Positions 17,465 through 27,619 are shown, counted from the stretch's first letter. The stretch: DNA of 64,000 nt from an uncultured beta proteobacterium (GCA_903876735.1 CAIRAW010000081.1:1-64000); one strand, 5' to 3'. Notes: a model not told the origin generated them from the letters alone. Program-made: numbers and translations.

Positions 17465-18079
17465 TCAGCGCGTCAGCGCCAACTTGACGCCGAAGCCGAT
17501 CAAGAACACACCGGCCAGCTTTTCCAACGCACCTGAAATAAGCGGGTTCGCGCGCAAGCGTTCGGCCAGAAAATGGGTTAGCAAGACCACCGTCAAACCA
17601 TAGGCAAAAGTCAGGGCGGCAATGGTCAAGGCCATAAAGGCAAACGTTTTCAACCCCTGATGTCGGGCGGGGTCAACAAACAGCGGGAAAAATGCCATGT
17701 AAAAAACAATCGCTTTTGGGTTGAGCAGGGTGATCATCAGTGCCTGGCGCAAGTAGTGATGCGGCTTGATTTGCAGCACCGGTGCAGAGCCGGCCTTTGC
17801 CAGGATCATCTTGCCGCCCAGCCAGGCGAGGTATGCCGCGCCCACCCACTGCACGGCGTTAAACGCGGCAGGCGAGGTGCTGAGCAACGCAGCAACGCCG
17901 GCAACGGCCAACCACATCAAGACCTGGTCGCCAAAAATGACACCAAAAGTCGCAGCCAAGCCACCCCGGATGCCACCCTTGCCCGTGGATGTGATCAAGG
18001 CGAGATTCCCCGGGCCAGGAATCAACAAGAAAACAATGATTGCGATGACAAATGCGCCGTAGTCGACTATGCCCAACAT
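17465..18079 (-). CDS. LysE-family amino acid exporter
   Basis: This 204-residue inner-membrane protein has about six hydrophobic segments. The family pattern LIPGPGNLALITSTGKGG near residues 18-35 is the LysE/RhtB signature, and the NPKAIVFYMAFFPLFVD segment near residue 120 is also typical. The ATG at 18079 places the first membrane helix directly at the N-terminus; the longer reading frame runs back into rsmG. It lies between rsmG and parA on the same strand. The exported compound is unknown. Confidence 0.9.
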   Translation of the reverse strand: MLGIVDYGAFVIAIIVFLLIPGPGNLALITSTGKGGIRGGLAATFGVIFGDQVLMWLAVAGVAALLSTSPAAFNAVQWVGAAYLAWLGGKMILAKAGSAPVLQIKPHHYLRQALMITLLNPKAIVFYMAFFPLFVDPARHQGLKTFAFMALTIAALTFAYGLTVVLLTHFLAERLRANPLISGALEKLAGVFLIGFGVKLALTR

Positions 18080-18135
18080 GGATTCTTTTCTCGATAGACA
18101 AGCACGCAGTTTACGGCAAGTCTTACCGAGAACGC

Positions 18136-18840
18136 TCAATCCAGAAGGACAGGGGCCTTTCTGATCCAGACGATGCAGCGTTCGGCCCCCAAACCCGGCA
18201 CTTCAAGCTGTTCCACGTGAAACACCGTGACACTTGGCGGCAGGGCTGCAATCTCATCGGCGGGAAACTTGCCCTTCATGGCCAGCCAGACGCCCCCCTC
18301 TCGCAGCGCAGCCACCGACCAGTCGGTGAAATCGCCAAGAGACGCAAATGCCCGCGAACTGATCACGTCATACTGATCTGTCAGATTTTCAACCCGAGCG
18401 TGCAAACCTCGCAGATTGGGCAGACCAAGGGATAGCGCAGCCTGCCGGACAAAAGCAGCCTTCTTGGCCACCGCGTCGACACAGTCCACCAACACCTCAG
18501 GGCAGCAAATGGCGATCACAACACCCGGCAAACCGGCGCCCGACCCGACATCCAGCAGACGCACCGCCGAAGCGCCGATCTTCGCGACCTGCTCCGCTTG
18601 CGCCACCGGAAGCACTACAAACTCGCGCAAAGCCACACGCAAAGGCGAAACGACCGCCAAGCTGTCGAGCAGATGATGCGTCAACATCTCGGCCGGACCC
18701 CTTACTGCCGTGAGGTTATAGACCTTGTTCCATTTTTGAATCAACTCGTGGTAGTCGAGAAGCTGTTTGATTTTCCCCTCGTCCAGCACCAGAGACAGGT
18801 CGGCCAGTCCGGCACGCAGCTCCGCATCCCAAGCGCGCAT
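18136..18840 (-). CDS. rsmG: 16S rRNA G527 N7-methyltransferase RsmG
   Basis: Methylates G527 of 16S rRNA using SAM. The 234-residue protein shows the SAM-binding motif LLDVGSGAGLPGVV near residue 97. An insert-like stretch (EFVVLPVAQAEQVAKIG) before the motif is somewhat longer than in E. coli. The ATG shares one base with the mnmG stop (TGATG), giving coupled translation as in most gid operons. A perfect parS site is embedded near the 3' end. Confidence 0.95.
   Translation of the reverse strand: MRAWDAELRAGLADLSLVLDEGKIKQLLDYHELIQKWNKVYNLTAVRGPAEMLTHHLLDSLAVVSPLRVALREFVVLPVAQAEQVAKIGASAVRLLDVGSGAGLPGVVIAICCPEVLVDCVDAVAKKAAFVRQAALSLGLPNLRGLHARVENLTDQYDVISSRAFASLGDFTDWSVAALREGGVWLAMKGKFPADEIAALPPSVTVFHVEQLEVPGLGAERCIVWIRKAPVLLD
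18209..18224. other. parS site 1 (perfect)
   Basis: TGTTCCACGTGAAACA matches the widely conserved ParB-binding consensus TGTTNCACGTGAAACA at every defined position. It lies inside the coding sequence of rsmG. parA and parB are in the same cluster. Confidence 0.93.
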
Positions 18841-20840
18841 CAAGCCACCCCCTCTGGCGGCGCAAACACTAGGAGCCTGTTCTTCTTCAAGTAGATCAAT
18901 AGCAGCGAGATGGCCGCCGGGGTAATACCGGAAATGCGCGAAGCCTGCCCCAGTGTTTCCGGCCTGTGCTTGTCAAGCTTTTGCCTGGCCTCGATACTCA
19001 GGGCACTAACCTGCAGGTAGTCGAGACCGCTCGGCAGTTTGAGGTTTTCGTAATGCGCGGAGCGGTCAATCTCATCTCTTTGACGCTCAATATAACCAGA
19101 GTACTTAGCCAAGACTTCAATCTGCTCAATCACCACAGCCGCAAACATCTCCTCGGAAGTCAGGCTAGCCGCAGTTTCACGTGAAACACCGGCATCCAAC
19201 TCCCGGTCTGCATATTTCCCGTCGTCCAGCGACATCAATTGCGCATAGCTCACATCCGGGCGGCGCAGCAAATTTGCGAGGCTGTACTCGTGGTCAATCG
19301 GCTTCCCCAACACTCTCTCCGACTCTTGCGCCGTCAGATTTTGTGGGCTGACCCAAATAGACTGCAAACGCTTTGTTTCACGTGAAACCGCATCGCGTTT
19401 GCGATTGAAAGCATCCCAGCGGACATCATCCACCAGACCAAGCTGCCGACCCACTTCGGTCAAGCGCTGGTCTGCATTGTCTTCGCGCAACTGCAGCCGA
19501 AACTCGGCGCGGCTGGTGAACATGCGGTAGGGCTCGGTCACGCCTTTGGTAATCAGGTCATCCACCATCACACCAAGATAGGCCTGCTCCCGACCGGGAA
19601 CCCAGACATCCTGCGACCAAGCGGTCTTTGCCCCTGCCTGCAACGCCGCATTGACGCCGGCAAACAGGCCTTGGGCAGCGGCCTCTTCGTAGCCGGTCGT
19701 TCCATTGATCTGGCCAGCAAAAAAAAGGCCGCCAATAGATTTGGTCTCGAAACTGCTCTTGAGTTGTTGCGGGTCGAAGAAATCGTACTCAATGGCATAA
19801 CCGGGTCGCAGAATGTGCGCGTTCTCCAGACCCGCCATGGACCGCACCAGCGCATACTGAATGTCAAAAGGCAGACTGGTTGAAATGCCGTTGGGGTAGT
19901 ACTCGTGCGTCGTCAGGCCCTCGGGTTCCAGGAAAATCTGGTGACTTTCCTTGTCGGCAAAGCGCTTGATCTTGTCTTCAACGCTGGGGCAATAGCGCGG
20001 CCCGACGCCCGCGATCTTGCCGGTGAACATGGGGCTGCGATCAAAACCCGTGCGAATGATGTCGTGTGTACGCTGGTTGGTGTGGGTCACCCAACACGCC
20101 ATTTGCCGCGGATGCTGCTCGGGTCTACCCATGAAACCGAACACAGGCATGCGCGGACTCATGCCGCCCGGCATGCCGTCACCGGGTTGCTCCATGCACT
20201 TGCTGAAGTCAATCGAGCGCCCATCCAGGCGGGGCGGAGTGCCGGTCTTGAGTCTGCCCTGCGGCAACTTCAGCTCCTTCAGGCGAGCGCTCAAACTGAC
20301 CGCGGGAGGATCTCCGGCCCGCCCGGCCGGATAGTTGTTCAAGCCGACATGAATCTTGCCGTCCAGGAATGTTCCGGCCGTCAACACCACCGTACTGGAA
20401 CGGAACTTGATCCCGGACTGTGTGACCGCACCCACCACGCGGTCGCCCTCCACCATCAAGTCATCAACCGCCTGCTGAAACAGGAACAAATTCGGCTGGT
20501 TTTCCAGTCGCTGGCGAATGGCTGCCTTGTACAGCAGGCGATCGGCTTGGGCCCGGGTGGCCCGCACCGCAGGACCTTTGCTGGAGTTCAGAATCCGAAA
20601 CTGAATGCCACTTTCATCAGTGGCCGCCGCCATGGCGCCGCCCAGTGCGTCCACCTCCTTGACCAGGTGCCCCTTGCCGATACCGCCAATTGAGGGGTTG
20701 CAGCTCATTTGCCCCAACGTTTCGATGTTGTGACTGATCAGCAAAGTCTGGCAGCCCATCCGTGCCGCCGCCAACGCCGCCTCGGTTCCGGCATGCCCTC
20801 CGCCGACGACGATCACGTCGAAATGATGTGAATAAAGCAT
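18840..20840 (-). CDS. mnmG: tRNA uridine 5-carboxymethylaminomethyl synthesis enzyme MnmG
   Basis: This FAD protein works with MnmE (also in this window) to modify the wobble uridine of certain tRNAs. The 666-residue product has [10 protein letters not shown] at residues 14-23, an [23 protein letters not shown] stretch near 47, FLDGKIH and [14 protein letters not shown] near 375. The ATG at 20840 (MLYSHHFD) was chosen over a TTG five codons upstream. It is the first gene of the mnmG-rsmG pair and carries two parS-like sites. Confidence 0.96.
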   Translation of the reverse strand: MLYSHHFDVIVVGGGHAGTEAALAAARMGCQTLLISHNIETLGQMSCNPSIGGIGKGHLVKEVDALGGAMAAATDESGIQFRILNSSKGPAVRATRAQADRLLYKAAIRQRLENQPNLFLFQQAVDDLMVEGDRVVGAVTQSGIKFRSSTVVLTAGTFLDGKIHVGLNNYPAGRAGDPPAVSLSARLKELKLPQGRLKTGTPPRLDGRSIDFSKCMEQPGDGMPGGMSPRMPVFGFMGRPEQHPRQMACWVTHTNQRTHDIIRTGFDRSPMFTGKIAGVGPRYCPSVEDKIKRFADKESHQIFLEPEGLTTHEYYPNGISTSLPFDIQYALVRSMAGLENAHILRPGYAIEYDFFDPQQLKSSFETKSIGGLFFAGQINGTTGYEEAAAQGLFAGVNAALQAGAKTAWSQDVWVPGREQAYLGVMVDDLITKGVTEPYRMFTSRAEFRLQLREDNADQRLTEVGRQLGLVDDVRWDAFNRKRDAVSRETKRLQSIWVSPQNLTAQESERVLGKPIDHEYSLANLLRRPDVSYAQLMSLDDGKYADRELDAGVSRETAASLTSEEMFAAVVIEQIEVLAKYSGYIERQRDEIDRSAHYENLKLPSGLDYLQVSALSIEARQKLDKHRPETLGQASRISGITPAAISLLLIYLKKNRLLVFAPPEGVA
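19173..19188. other. parS site 2 (one mismatch)
   Basis: AGTTTCACGTGAAACA differs from the consensus only at the first base. It lies in the mnmG coding sequence, 964 bp from site 1. Confidence 0.85.
19374..19389. other. parS site 3 (one mismatch)
   Basis: TGTTTCACGTGAAACC differs from the consensus only at the last base. It lies in mnmG, 201 bp from site 2. Confidence 0.85.
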
Positions 20841-20922
20841 GCGCGTGTATACCAATCTGGGCGGGGAAAGAGTGCGATTTTACCGGGTGCTCCAAACCGG
20901 TGGCCAAAGCAGGATGAAGCCT

Positions 20923-21615
20923 TCAAGCCAGTCTGCTTCTGGCCTCCAGAGCGGCCAGCGAACGGATCTCGATGCGGCAATAACCCACCAGAACCACCCC
21001 ATCACGCTCGAGCGCCTTCAGTTCCTTGGACAGGGTTTGCCGTGTCACGCCCAGCATCATGGCCAACTGCTCCTGCGACACCGGCAGGATTGAACGGCAA
21101 TCGCGCGCCAGAGTTGCGTCGCCGCGCGCCAAGGCCATCAGGCGTCGCGCCACACGGGTACTGATAGAACGCAACAGGGCGTCCTCCACCAAGCTGTACA
21201 GCAAGCGCACACGGGTCGATAGCAATACGCCCATTGCGCGCGCAAATGTCGGGCTGGCCATCAGCGCCTCAAACGCGTTTCGTCCAACCACCATCACTTC
21301 TGCCGGCTCCAGCGCGGTGACGTCATGCGGACGCGGCAACTGGTCAAAGAGCGATGTCTCGCCGAACCAGTTGCCGGCCTCGACCAGCGCCAGGATGCCC
21401 TCCCTGCCATCCTCGCGCAGGGTCGACACCTTGAAAGCACCACTGACAACGCCGAAAAATCCGCCAGGTGGATCGCCTTGCCGGTACAGCATTTCACCGG
21501 AGCGCAAATTCAGTCCCTCGGCTGCCGCCAGCAAAGCCTCTCGGTCGCACTCAGGCAAAGCACAGAACCACGGATTGACCGCCATTGCAGGGGGAGTCTC
21601 GACTTTTGAACGCAC
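20923..21615 (-). CDS. Crp/Fnr-family transcriptional regulator
   Basis: This 230-residue cytoplasmic regulator has an N-terminal cyclic-nucleotide-binding-type beta-barrel (RSGEMLYRQGDPPGGFF near residue 38) and a C-terminal winged helix-turn-helix (SQEQLAMMLGVTRQTLSKELKALERDG, about 180-205). It lacks the N-terminal cysteine cluster of Fnr, so it is not an Fe-S oxygen sensor of that kind. The GTG start at 21615 has GAGGAA eight bases upstream. It is divergent from the aldehyde dehydrogenase gene and may control it. The effector is unknown. Confidence 0.88.
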   Translation of the reverse strand: MRSKVETPPAMAVNPWFCALPECDREALLAAAEGLNLRSGEMLYRQGDPPGGFFGVVSGAFKVSTLREDGREGILALVEAGNWFGETSLFDQLPRPHDVTALEPAEVMVVGRNAFEALMASPTFARAMGVLLSTRVRLLYSLVEDALLRSISTRVARRLMALARGDATLARDCRSILPVSQEQLAMMLGVTRQTLSKELKALERDGVVLVGYCRIEIRSLAALEARSRLA

Positions 21616-21770
21616 GCCCTATTTCCTCAAGGTGAATACCCTTGATTGTAAAAATTTTGACATTTGAGAGTCAAGTAAACATTTACTGTGCGATAGTGAA
21701 TCAGGCCGATCAAACAGCGCCCGAACCGATGCCAGTACAGCTGCAAAACCATTTGTTGAGAAAGCACCCC

Positions 21771-23213
21771 ATGACCCCCTCGCACCTTGACAACGATAGT
21801 CCCCAGGCTCTGGTCAGCGACGACCTTGAAGCCACCCTGCAACGCCAGCGCAATGCCTACTTCGCGCACCCGGTTCCGGGTCTGGACGAACGCCGAGCCG
21901 ATCTACTCAAACTGCAGGCCTTCATTCGGGACAACAAGGAGGATCTGGTCACAGCTCTCAATGCCGACTATGGAAGTCGGTCACGGCATGAAACCCTGTT
22001 TACCGAAATCTTCCCGACCCTTGATGCCATCAAGGACACGCTCAAGCACCTTAAAAAATGGATGAAACCGCAAAGACGGGCAATCGATCTTCGCAATTTT
22101 CTGGGTGCCAGAAATCGCGTCATCCCGCAACCACTCGGTGTGGTCGGGTGCATCGTGCCGTGGAACTTTCCGATCAATCTGAGCTTTGTCCCTCTCATTT
22201 ATATTTTTGCCGCCGGCAACCGGGCGATGGTCAAGATGTCCGAAAACTCTCGGCATCTGGCAAAGCTCCTGATCGAAAAAGCGCCTGCGTACTTCTCCAA
22301 AGACAAACTGGCCTTCTTCGATGAAACCGGTGGTGTGGGCATCGAATTCTCAAAGCTCAAGTTTGACCATCTGCTGTTCACCGGTTCGGGTCAGACCGGC
22401 CGTTCCGTCATGGCAGCCGCAGCGCAGAATTTGTGCCCGGTCACACTGGAACTCGGCGGCAAATCGCCGGCCATCGTCTGCGCGGACTACCCTTTGCGCA
22501 AAGCGGCTGAACGGCTCCTGTTCGTCAAGTTGCTCAACGCCGGGCAGATCTGCACCACGGTTGACCATGTCTACTTGCCCAAAGGCAAAACCACCGAATT
22601 CGTGGCGGCCGCGAAAGAAATCGTTGGCACCCGCTATCCCGATCTGAACTCGGCCGACTTCACCGCCATCATCGATGAACGGGCCTTCCAGCGCCTCACC
22701 AACGCGCTGGAGGAAGCGCGCGCTGCTGGCGCCACGCTGGTTCAGCTGATACCGGGCAAGCCCTGGGATGCGGCCAGCCACAAAATCGCGCCCCACCTCG
22801 TCCTCAATGCGCCGGTCGGCAGCATCCTCCTGACGCGTGAAATTTTTGGTCCGATTCTGCCAATCCTGGAATACGACTCGCTCGAAGAACCGATCGCAGC
22901 CATCAATCGCGGGCCGCGTCCCCTGGCGATCTATCCCTTCAGCAACGACGCAAACACCATCCAGACGCTGCTGGACCGCGTTATGTCGGGCGGCGTGAGC
23001 GTCAACGATGCGCTGTTTCACGTTGCCCAGCACGATCTGCCGTTTGGCGGTGTCGGCGCCAGCGGCATGGGCCATTACCACGGTTACGAAGGCTTTGTCA
23101 CCTTCTCCAAGATGCGTCCCGTCTTTTACCAGGCCTCCTTCAGCGCCATGAAGTTTCTGTGGCCGCCCTATGGAAAGTTCGCAAGCAAATACCTCGACTT
23201 CCTCACCAAGTAA
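21771..23213 (+). CDS. coniferyl-aldehyde-dehydrogenase-like NAD(P)+ aldehyde dehydrogenase
   Basis: Oxidises an aldehyde to the carboxylic acid. The 480-residue protein has the ALDH motifs PWNFPINLS (about residue 130), ELGGKSP with the general base Glu (about 227) and AGQICTT with the catalytic Cys (about 261). The C-terminal FPFGGVGASGMGHYHG-like region (LPFGGVG) and hydrophobic tail match the CalB/class 3 group that acts on aromatic or fatty aldehydes. The GMC alcohol dehydrogenase follows 24 bp downstream, suggesting an alcohol-to-acid pathway. Confidence 0.88.
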   Translation: MTPSHLDNDSPQALVSDDLEATLQRQRNAYFAHPVPGLDERRADLLKLQAFIRDNKEDLVTALNADYGSRSRHETLFTEIFPTLDAIKDTLKHLKKWMKPQRRAIDLRNFLGARNRVIPQPLGVVGCIVPWNFPINLSFVPLIYIFAAGNRAMVKMSENSRHLAKLLIEKAPAYFSKDKLAFFDETGGVGIEFSKLKFDHLLFTGSGQTGRSVMAAAAQNLCPVTLELGGKSPAIVCADYPLRKAAERLLFVKLLNAGQICTTVDHVYLPKGKTTEFVAAAKEIVGTRYPDLNSADFTAIIDERAFQRLTNALEEARAAGATLVQLIPGKPWDAASHKIAPHLVLNAPVGSILLTREIFGPILPILEYDSLEEPIAAINRGPRPLAIYPFSNDANTIQTLLDRVMSGGVSVNDALFHVAQHDLPFGGVGASGMGHYHGYEGFVTFSKMRPVFYQASFSAMKFLWPPYGKFASKYLDFLTK

Positions 23214-23237
23214 ACAAAGCAAAGAAGGCGGACCAAA

Positions 23238-24860
23238 GTGCAAGTTCAAGAATTCGACTATGTCGTCATTGGTGGCGGTGCCGGCGGTTGCGTGGTCGCA
23301 AGCCGTCTGTCCGAAGACCCCGCCGTTTCTGTCTGTCTGCTTGAGGCAGGCGGTCCCGACAACTCGGCCCTGATCCAGGCTCCTCTCGGATTTGCAGCTT
23401 CCGCCGCGCTTGGCATCCACAACTGGAACTTCAACACCTTGCCCCAAGCCGGACTGAACGGGCGCTGCGGCTTTCAGCCGCGTGGCAAGGTTATGGGTGG
23501 CAGCAGTTCCATCAACGCCATGGTTTACACCCGAGGCAACCGCTTGGACTACGACCACTGGGCCGCGCTGGGCAACCCCGGCTGGTCCTATGCGGATGTG
23601 CTGCCACTCTTCAAGCGCTCGGAAAACAGCGAATGCTTTGGTGCCGATGACTACCACGGCCTTGGCGGCCCCCTTAATGTCAGTTACCTGCGCAGTCCCA
23701 GCAGCATCAACCAGGCGTTCCTGGAGGCCTGTGTCGAGCAGGGCCTGCCGCAGACCAGGGACTACAACGGCGCCTCCCAGTTTGGCTGCGCTCCGGCACA
23801 GGTGACACAAAAAAATGGTGAGCGCTGGAGTGCCGCCAAGGGCTACATCACACCGAATCTGGCACGACCCAACCTGACTGTCATCACGCAGGCCCACACG
23901 CAGCGCATCCTGTTCGAAGGCAAGCGCGCTGTCGGTGCCGAGTATCTGCGCGCCGGGCAAAGCGCCCAGGTCCGTGCCCGGCATGAGGTGGTATTGTCAG
24001 GCGGTGCCTTTGGTTCTCCACAATTGCTGATGTTGTCAGGCATCGGCCCGGCCGCCCATCTGCAAGAACACGGCATCAGCGTGCTGCACGATTTACCAGG
24101 CGTTGGACAAAACCTGCATGACCACATTACAACGGTCCTGATCTACCGCACACAAAGCAAGGAAACCACGTTCGGATTTTCACTCTCCGGCCTGGTAAAA
24201 ATTGTCCGCAGCATCTTCGAATGGCGCAAGGACCGCAAAGGCATCATCACCAGCAATGTTGCCGAGTCGCAAAGTTTCCTGTTCGCCGACAAGAGCGAGA
24301 AGGCACCAGACATTCAACTGGCATTTTGCACCGGCATCGTGGACGACCACACGCGCAAGAACCACCTCGGACACGGCTACACCTTGCACGTGACACTGAT
24401 GCGCCCCAAGAGCCGTGGCAGCGTCCGGCTGCAAAGCGCCAAAGCCCAGGATGCGCCGCTGATTGATCCACAATTCCTGTCCGACCAACGTGACATGGAT
24501 GTGCTTGTCAAAGGAACTCAAATCGGCTTTGACATCATGCAAAGCAAAGCTCTTACGCCGTACCGGGGTGCCATGCTTTACCCGCTGGAGCGCAATAATC
24601 CAGCCCAGATTGAACAGTTTCTGCGCGATCACGCTGACACCGAATACCACCCCTGCAGCACCTGCAAGATGGGCCCTTCCAGCGACCCGATGGCCGTAGT
24701 TGATACCGAATTGCGTGTTTACGGCATCCAGAATCTGCGTGTGGTCGACGCTTCCATCATGCCTCAACTGGTCACTGGCAACACCAACGCCCCGACTATC
24801 ATGATTGCGGAAAAAGCGGCCATCATGATCAAGGCTGCAAAGCTTTCCAACTCCCGTTAG
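23238..24860 (+). CDS. GMC-family FAD alcohol dehydrogenase
   Basis: This 540-residue glucose-methanol-choline oxidoreductase has an N-terminal FAD motif GGGAGGCVVASRL (residues 12-24), GKVMGGSSSINAMVYTRG near 85, and C-terminal HPCSTCKMG with the catalytic His near 470 and NTNAPTIMIAEKAA. These match choline dehydrogenase and AlkJ-type alcohol dehydrogenases. The start is GTG with a purine-rich AAGGCGGA upstream. With the preceding aldehyde dehydrogenase it could oxidise a primary alcohol to an acid; the substrate is not known. Confidence 0.9.
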   Translation: MQVQEFDYVVIGGGAGGCVVASRLSEDPAVSVCLLEAGGPDNSALIQAPLGFAASAALGIHNWNFNTLPQAGLNGRCGFQPRGKVMGGSSSINAMVYTRGNRLDYDHWAALGNPGWSYADVLPLFKRSENSECFGADDYHGLGGPLNVSYLRSPSSINQAFLEACVEQGLPQTRDYNGASQFGCAPAQVTQKNGERWSAAKGYITPNLARPNLTVITQAHTQRILFEGKRAVGAEYLRAGQSAQVRARHEVVLSGGAFGSPQLLMLSGIGPAAHLQEHGISVLHDLPGVGQNLHDHITTVLIYRTQSKETTFGFSLSGLVKIVRSIFEWRKDRKGIITSNVAESQSFLFADKSEKAPDIQLAFCTGIVDDHTRKNHLGHGYTLHVTLMRPKSRGSVRLQSAKAQDAPLIDPQFLSDQRDMDVLVKGTQIGFDIMQSKALTPYRGAMLYPLERNNPAQIEQFLRDHADTEYHPCSTCKMGPSSDPMAVVDTELRVYGIQNLRVVDASIMPQLVTGNTNAPTIMIAEKAAIMIKAAKLSNSR

Positions 24861-25176
24861 CTTGCTCAAGTAAACAGAGAAAAATAAACCTGTCTGATCC
24901 GGATTTATTTTCCCAACAGGTTTATGCAATGTTGTCAAAGTACAGTTCTGTGGATAGTTCTTGCATAAACCCTTGCTTATCCACAAGCTGCCTTAATTTT
25001 TCAAAGTTGTTCAATGTGACCAGCCTGCCAAAGCAAGGTCGTCCACATCACTTGAGTCGCCATAAACTCTTGATATATAAGAGAAATAAAGCCTTTTTCA
25101 CACTTTGATGCGAACCTTATCTACTACTACTATCTTTAATAAGAAGATTTAGAAGAAGAACAGGGAATAAACGCTA
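24861..25176. other. candidate chromosomal replication origin (oriC)
   Basis: This 316-bp AT-rich spacer lies between the GMC gene and copA and contains no open reading frame. It holds a perfect DnaA box TTATCCACA (24977-24985), an inverted near-match TGTGGATAG (24949-24957), a TTTATGCAA/TTGCATAAA inverted pair flanking it, a CTACTACTACTAT tract (25121-25133) preceded by TTAT and followed by AT-rich sequence, and a TGATATATAA stretch. The CTA-triplet tract resembles a DnaA-trio. It lies 4 kb from mnmG, the usual oriC neighbour in several Burkholderiales. Confidence 0.6.
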
Positions 25177-27495
25177 TCAAGATTTTTTTAAACCGTTTTG
25201 TGGTTTCCAGCGTTTGAGCAGCAGCGCATTGCTCATGACGCTGACTGAACTCATGGCCATGGCGGCACCGGCAACAACCGGGTTTAAAAAACCAAATGCT
25301 GCCAGTGGAATGCCAGCTACGTTGTAAACAAAGGCCCAGAACAGGTTTTGCCTGATTTTTGCCACGGTTCTGGCCGAAATGGCAAGTGCTGCTGCTACCA
25401 GTGCCGGGTCACCCCGCATCAAGGTGATGCCTGCTGCATGCATTGCAACATCAGTACCATTGCCCATGGCGATACCCACATCGGCTGCTGCGAGGGCCGG
25501 CGCGTCATTGACACCGTCACCGACCATGGCCACGGTATGGCCACCGTTTTTCAGACCCATAACCAGTGCCGCCTTGTCGCCAGGCAGCACCTCTGCCATT
25601 ACTTCACCCTGATCTGGTTTCAATCCGAGTCGGCGTGCCATGGTTTCGGCAGCGCGCTGGTTGTCACCTGAAATCATCACGGTCTTGATACCGCGCGCAC
25701 GTAATTTTTCCAGCGCCTGTTTGACACCCGGTTTTGCTTCATCACCAAAAGTCATGATTGCGAGCACCAGAATCCGCTCAGGCAGTTGCTCCTGGGCTTG
25801 CAGGCGTTGCGCCAATACTGACACTGTCTCTCCTGCATTTTGAAATTCAAGGGCTTGTGGGGCCGCTGTGCCCCCTTCCATACCCATATTGACTCCCAAC
25901 TCGGTCATCCAGCGTGTGCTGCCGATCAGATAGGTATTGACGACGCCACCATTTTCCATTTCGCCTTCGGAGCCGCGTCCAGGCAGGCTGCGCAGATTGG
26001 AAGGCGTTTTAACGAGAATTCCACGTGCACGTGCCGCAGAAACAACAGCCCGCGCCAGCGGGTGTTCGCTGCCGCTTTGCAGGCAGGCTGCAATAGCCAA
26101 TAAATCGTTTTGACCCGATGCCGGTTCGCCTGCATTGCCAAGCGTATCGTGATCACCCACCAAAAAATGCGTCAAACGGGGTTGTCCGAGTGTCAGGGTA
26201 CCGGTTTTGTCAAATGCCACAACATCGACCTTGTGCGCAATTTCAAGTGCTTGTGCATCCTTGATCAGGATGCCATATTTGGCTGCAACACCGGTGCCAG
26301 CCATGATGGCTGCTGGCGTTGCCAAACCCAGAGCGCAAGGACAGGCGATGACCAGTACCGCAACGGCGCGGATTACGGCCAACTCAAAAGAATGGCCCGT
26401 CAACCACCAGGCAAGCAAGGTGACCAGAGCAATGACCAATACCACCGGAACAAACACCGCGCTCACCTGGTCGACCAGGCGCTGGATCGGTGCCTTGGCC
26501 GCCTGTGCATCTTCAACCAGGCGGATGATGCGTGACAGAACGGTTTCCGCACCGGTGGCCTGCACCTTCATCACGATGCGGCCATTCCCATTGATTGAAC
26601 CTCCGGTCAGGGCTGCTGCAGGATCAGTGCTGGCCTGTTTGTCGACCGGCATTGGCTCACCGGTGAGCATGGACTCATCAACCTGCGTGCAACCTTCCAG
26701 CAACAGGCCATCAACCGGGATACGCTCGCCGGGCAACACCACCAGATGATCGCCCACCATGACTTCAGCGACCGGGACAGCCACCTCACCGTCCGGGCCC
26801 ATCAAATGCGCCAGTTCAGGCCGAAGAGCGTGCAGGGCCCTAATCGCCGATGTGGTCTGGTGTTTGGCCCGCGTTTCCAGCCACTTTCCCAACAAGACCA
26901 TGGTGATCACAACGGCAGATCCTTCAAAGTACAGATGCACCGTGGCACCGGGTGCGGCAGTCAGCCAGAGCCACATGGACAGGGCCCAACCCGCGCTCGT
27001 GCCGATGGCAACCAGTAAATCCATATTGCCGGCAAAAGCCTTGAGCGCGTGCCAGCCCGCCTTGAAAAAGCGTGCGCCAAGGAAAAACTGAACCGGAGTC
27101 GCCAGCGCAAACTGGATCCAGGCCGGCAGCATCCAGTGTTGTCCCACCAAATCAGCGAACATGGGCAGTACCAGTGGCGTTGACAAGGCCAGACCGATGG
27201 CAACCGGCATGAAACCCGACCAGACAGAGGTATCGGCTGCGTCCAGTGCAGCGTTGGCAGCGACCGGTTCGTAACCGGCGTCTCGCACACTGCGGCGCAG
27301 GCGGGCCTCCATGGGTTCCGAGGCCGTGTAGACAATGCGAGCCGATTCGGTGGCCAGATTGACGCTCACGTCCTGCACGCCGGGTATCTTCTTTAAAGCC
27401 CTTTCGACGCGGGCTACACAGGATGCGCAGGTCATGCCGCCAATGCCGATGTCCAAGCATGCGGCTGGAGTGGAGGGAGATGGAACGGTATTCAT
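25177..27495 (-). CDS. copA: copper-exporting P1B-type ATPase CopA
   Basis: Exports Cu(I) across the inner membrane using ATP. The 772-residue protein has one N-terminal metal-binding domain with MTCASC (C23, C26), the TGEP actuator motif, the CPC membrane motif ([14 protein letters not shown]), DKTGT phosphorylation site, an HP motif (SEHPLARAV) and [11 protein letters not shown]. The ATG at 27495 precedes the metal-binding domain; the longer frame runs into the regulatory region. It is divergent from copZ-cueR and preceded by a MerR-type promoter. Confidence 0.95.
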   Translation of the reverse strand: MNTVPSPSTPAACLDIGIGGMTCASCVARVERALKKIPGVQDVSVNLATESARIVYTASEPMEARLRRSVRDAGYEPVAANAALDAADTSVWSGFMPVAIGLALSTPLVLPMFADLVGQHWMLPAWIQFALATPVQFFLGARFFKAGWHALKAFAGNMDLLVAIGTSAGWALSMWLWLTAAPGATVHLYFEGSAVVITMVLLGKWLETRAKHQTTSAIRALHALRPELAHLMGPDGEVAVPVAEVMVGDHLVVLPGERIPVDGLLLEGCTQVDESMLTGEPMPVDKQASTDPAAALTGGSINGNGRIVMKVQATGAETVLSRIIRLVEDAQAAKAPIQRLVDQVSAVFVPVVLVIALVTLLAWWLTGHSFELAVIRAVAVLVIACPCALGLATPAAIMAGTGVAAKYGILIKDAQALEIAHKVDVVAFDKTGTLTLGQPRLTHFLVGDHDTLGNAGEPASGQNDLLAIAACLQSGSEHPLARAVVSAARARGILVKTPSNLRSLPGRGSEGEMENGGVVNTYLIGSTRWMTELGVNMGMEGGTAAPQALEFQNAGETVSVLAQRLQAQEQLPERILVLAIMTFGDEAKPGVKQALEKLRARGIKTVMISGDNQRAAETMARRLGLKPDQGEVMAEVLPGDKAALVMGLKNGGHTVAMVGDGVNDAPALAAADVGIAMGNGTDVAMHAAGITLMRGDPALVAAALAISARTVAKIRQNLFWAFVYNVAGIPLAAFGFLNPVVAGAAMAMSSVSVMSNALLLKRWKPQNGLKKS

Positions 27496-27502
27496 AAGTG
27501 TG

Positions 27503-27533
27503 AGCCTAAGGCTTCCCACCATGTCAAGGTCAA
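27503..27533 (-). promoter_or_regulatory. MerR/CueR-type promoter for copA
   Basis: On the minus strand a -35 TTGACC (27528-27533) and a -10 TAGGCT (27503-27508) are 19 bp apart. That over-long spacer is the hallmark of promoters untwisted by MerR-family activators. The spacer carries an imperfect inverted repeat (TTGACAT...GGGAAGCC). The -10 ends only 8 bp from the copA ATG, so the leader is nearly absent. Confidence 0.7.
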
Positions 27534-27550
27534 GGTTTTTTACTGAGGGC

Positions 27551-27581
27551 TTGACCTTACCATCGGGGGAAGGTTCAGAAT
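27551..27581 (+). promoter_or_regulatory. MerR/CueR-type promoter for copZ-cueR
   Basis: A -35 TTGACC (27551-27556) and -10 CAGAAT (27576-27581) are separated by 19 bp. The spacer carries the inverted repeat ACCTTACC...GGGGAAGGT, close to E. coli CueR operators. It lies 39 bp upstream of copZ and only 18 bp from the divergent copA promoter. Confidence 0.75.
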
Positions 27582-27619
27582 TCAGCATCTTTCAAAGCAT
27601 TTACCCAGAGGACCTATCC

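Noticed and set aside
21657..21674. TTGAC-N8-GTCAA palindrome between the Crp/Fnr gene and the aldehyde dehydrogenase gene as an Fnr box
   Set aside because: Fnr-type boxes have a four-base gap (TTGAT-N4-ATCAA). Eight bases do not fit, and the region also reads as a possible -35, so no operator is claimed.
22350..23984. 544-residue minus-strand open frame across the aldehyde and GMC dehydrogenase genes
   Set aside because: It spans two conserved plus-strand genes and lacks motifs.
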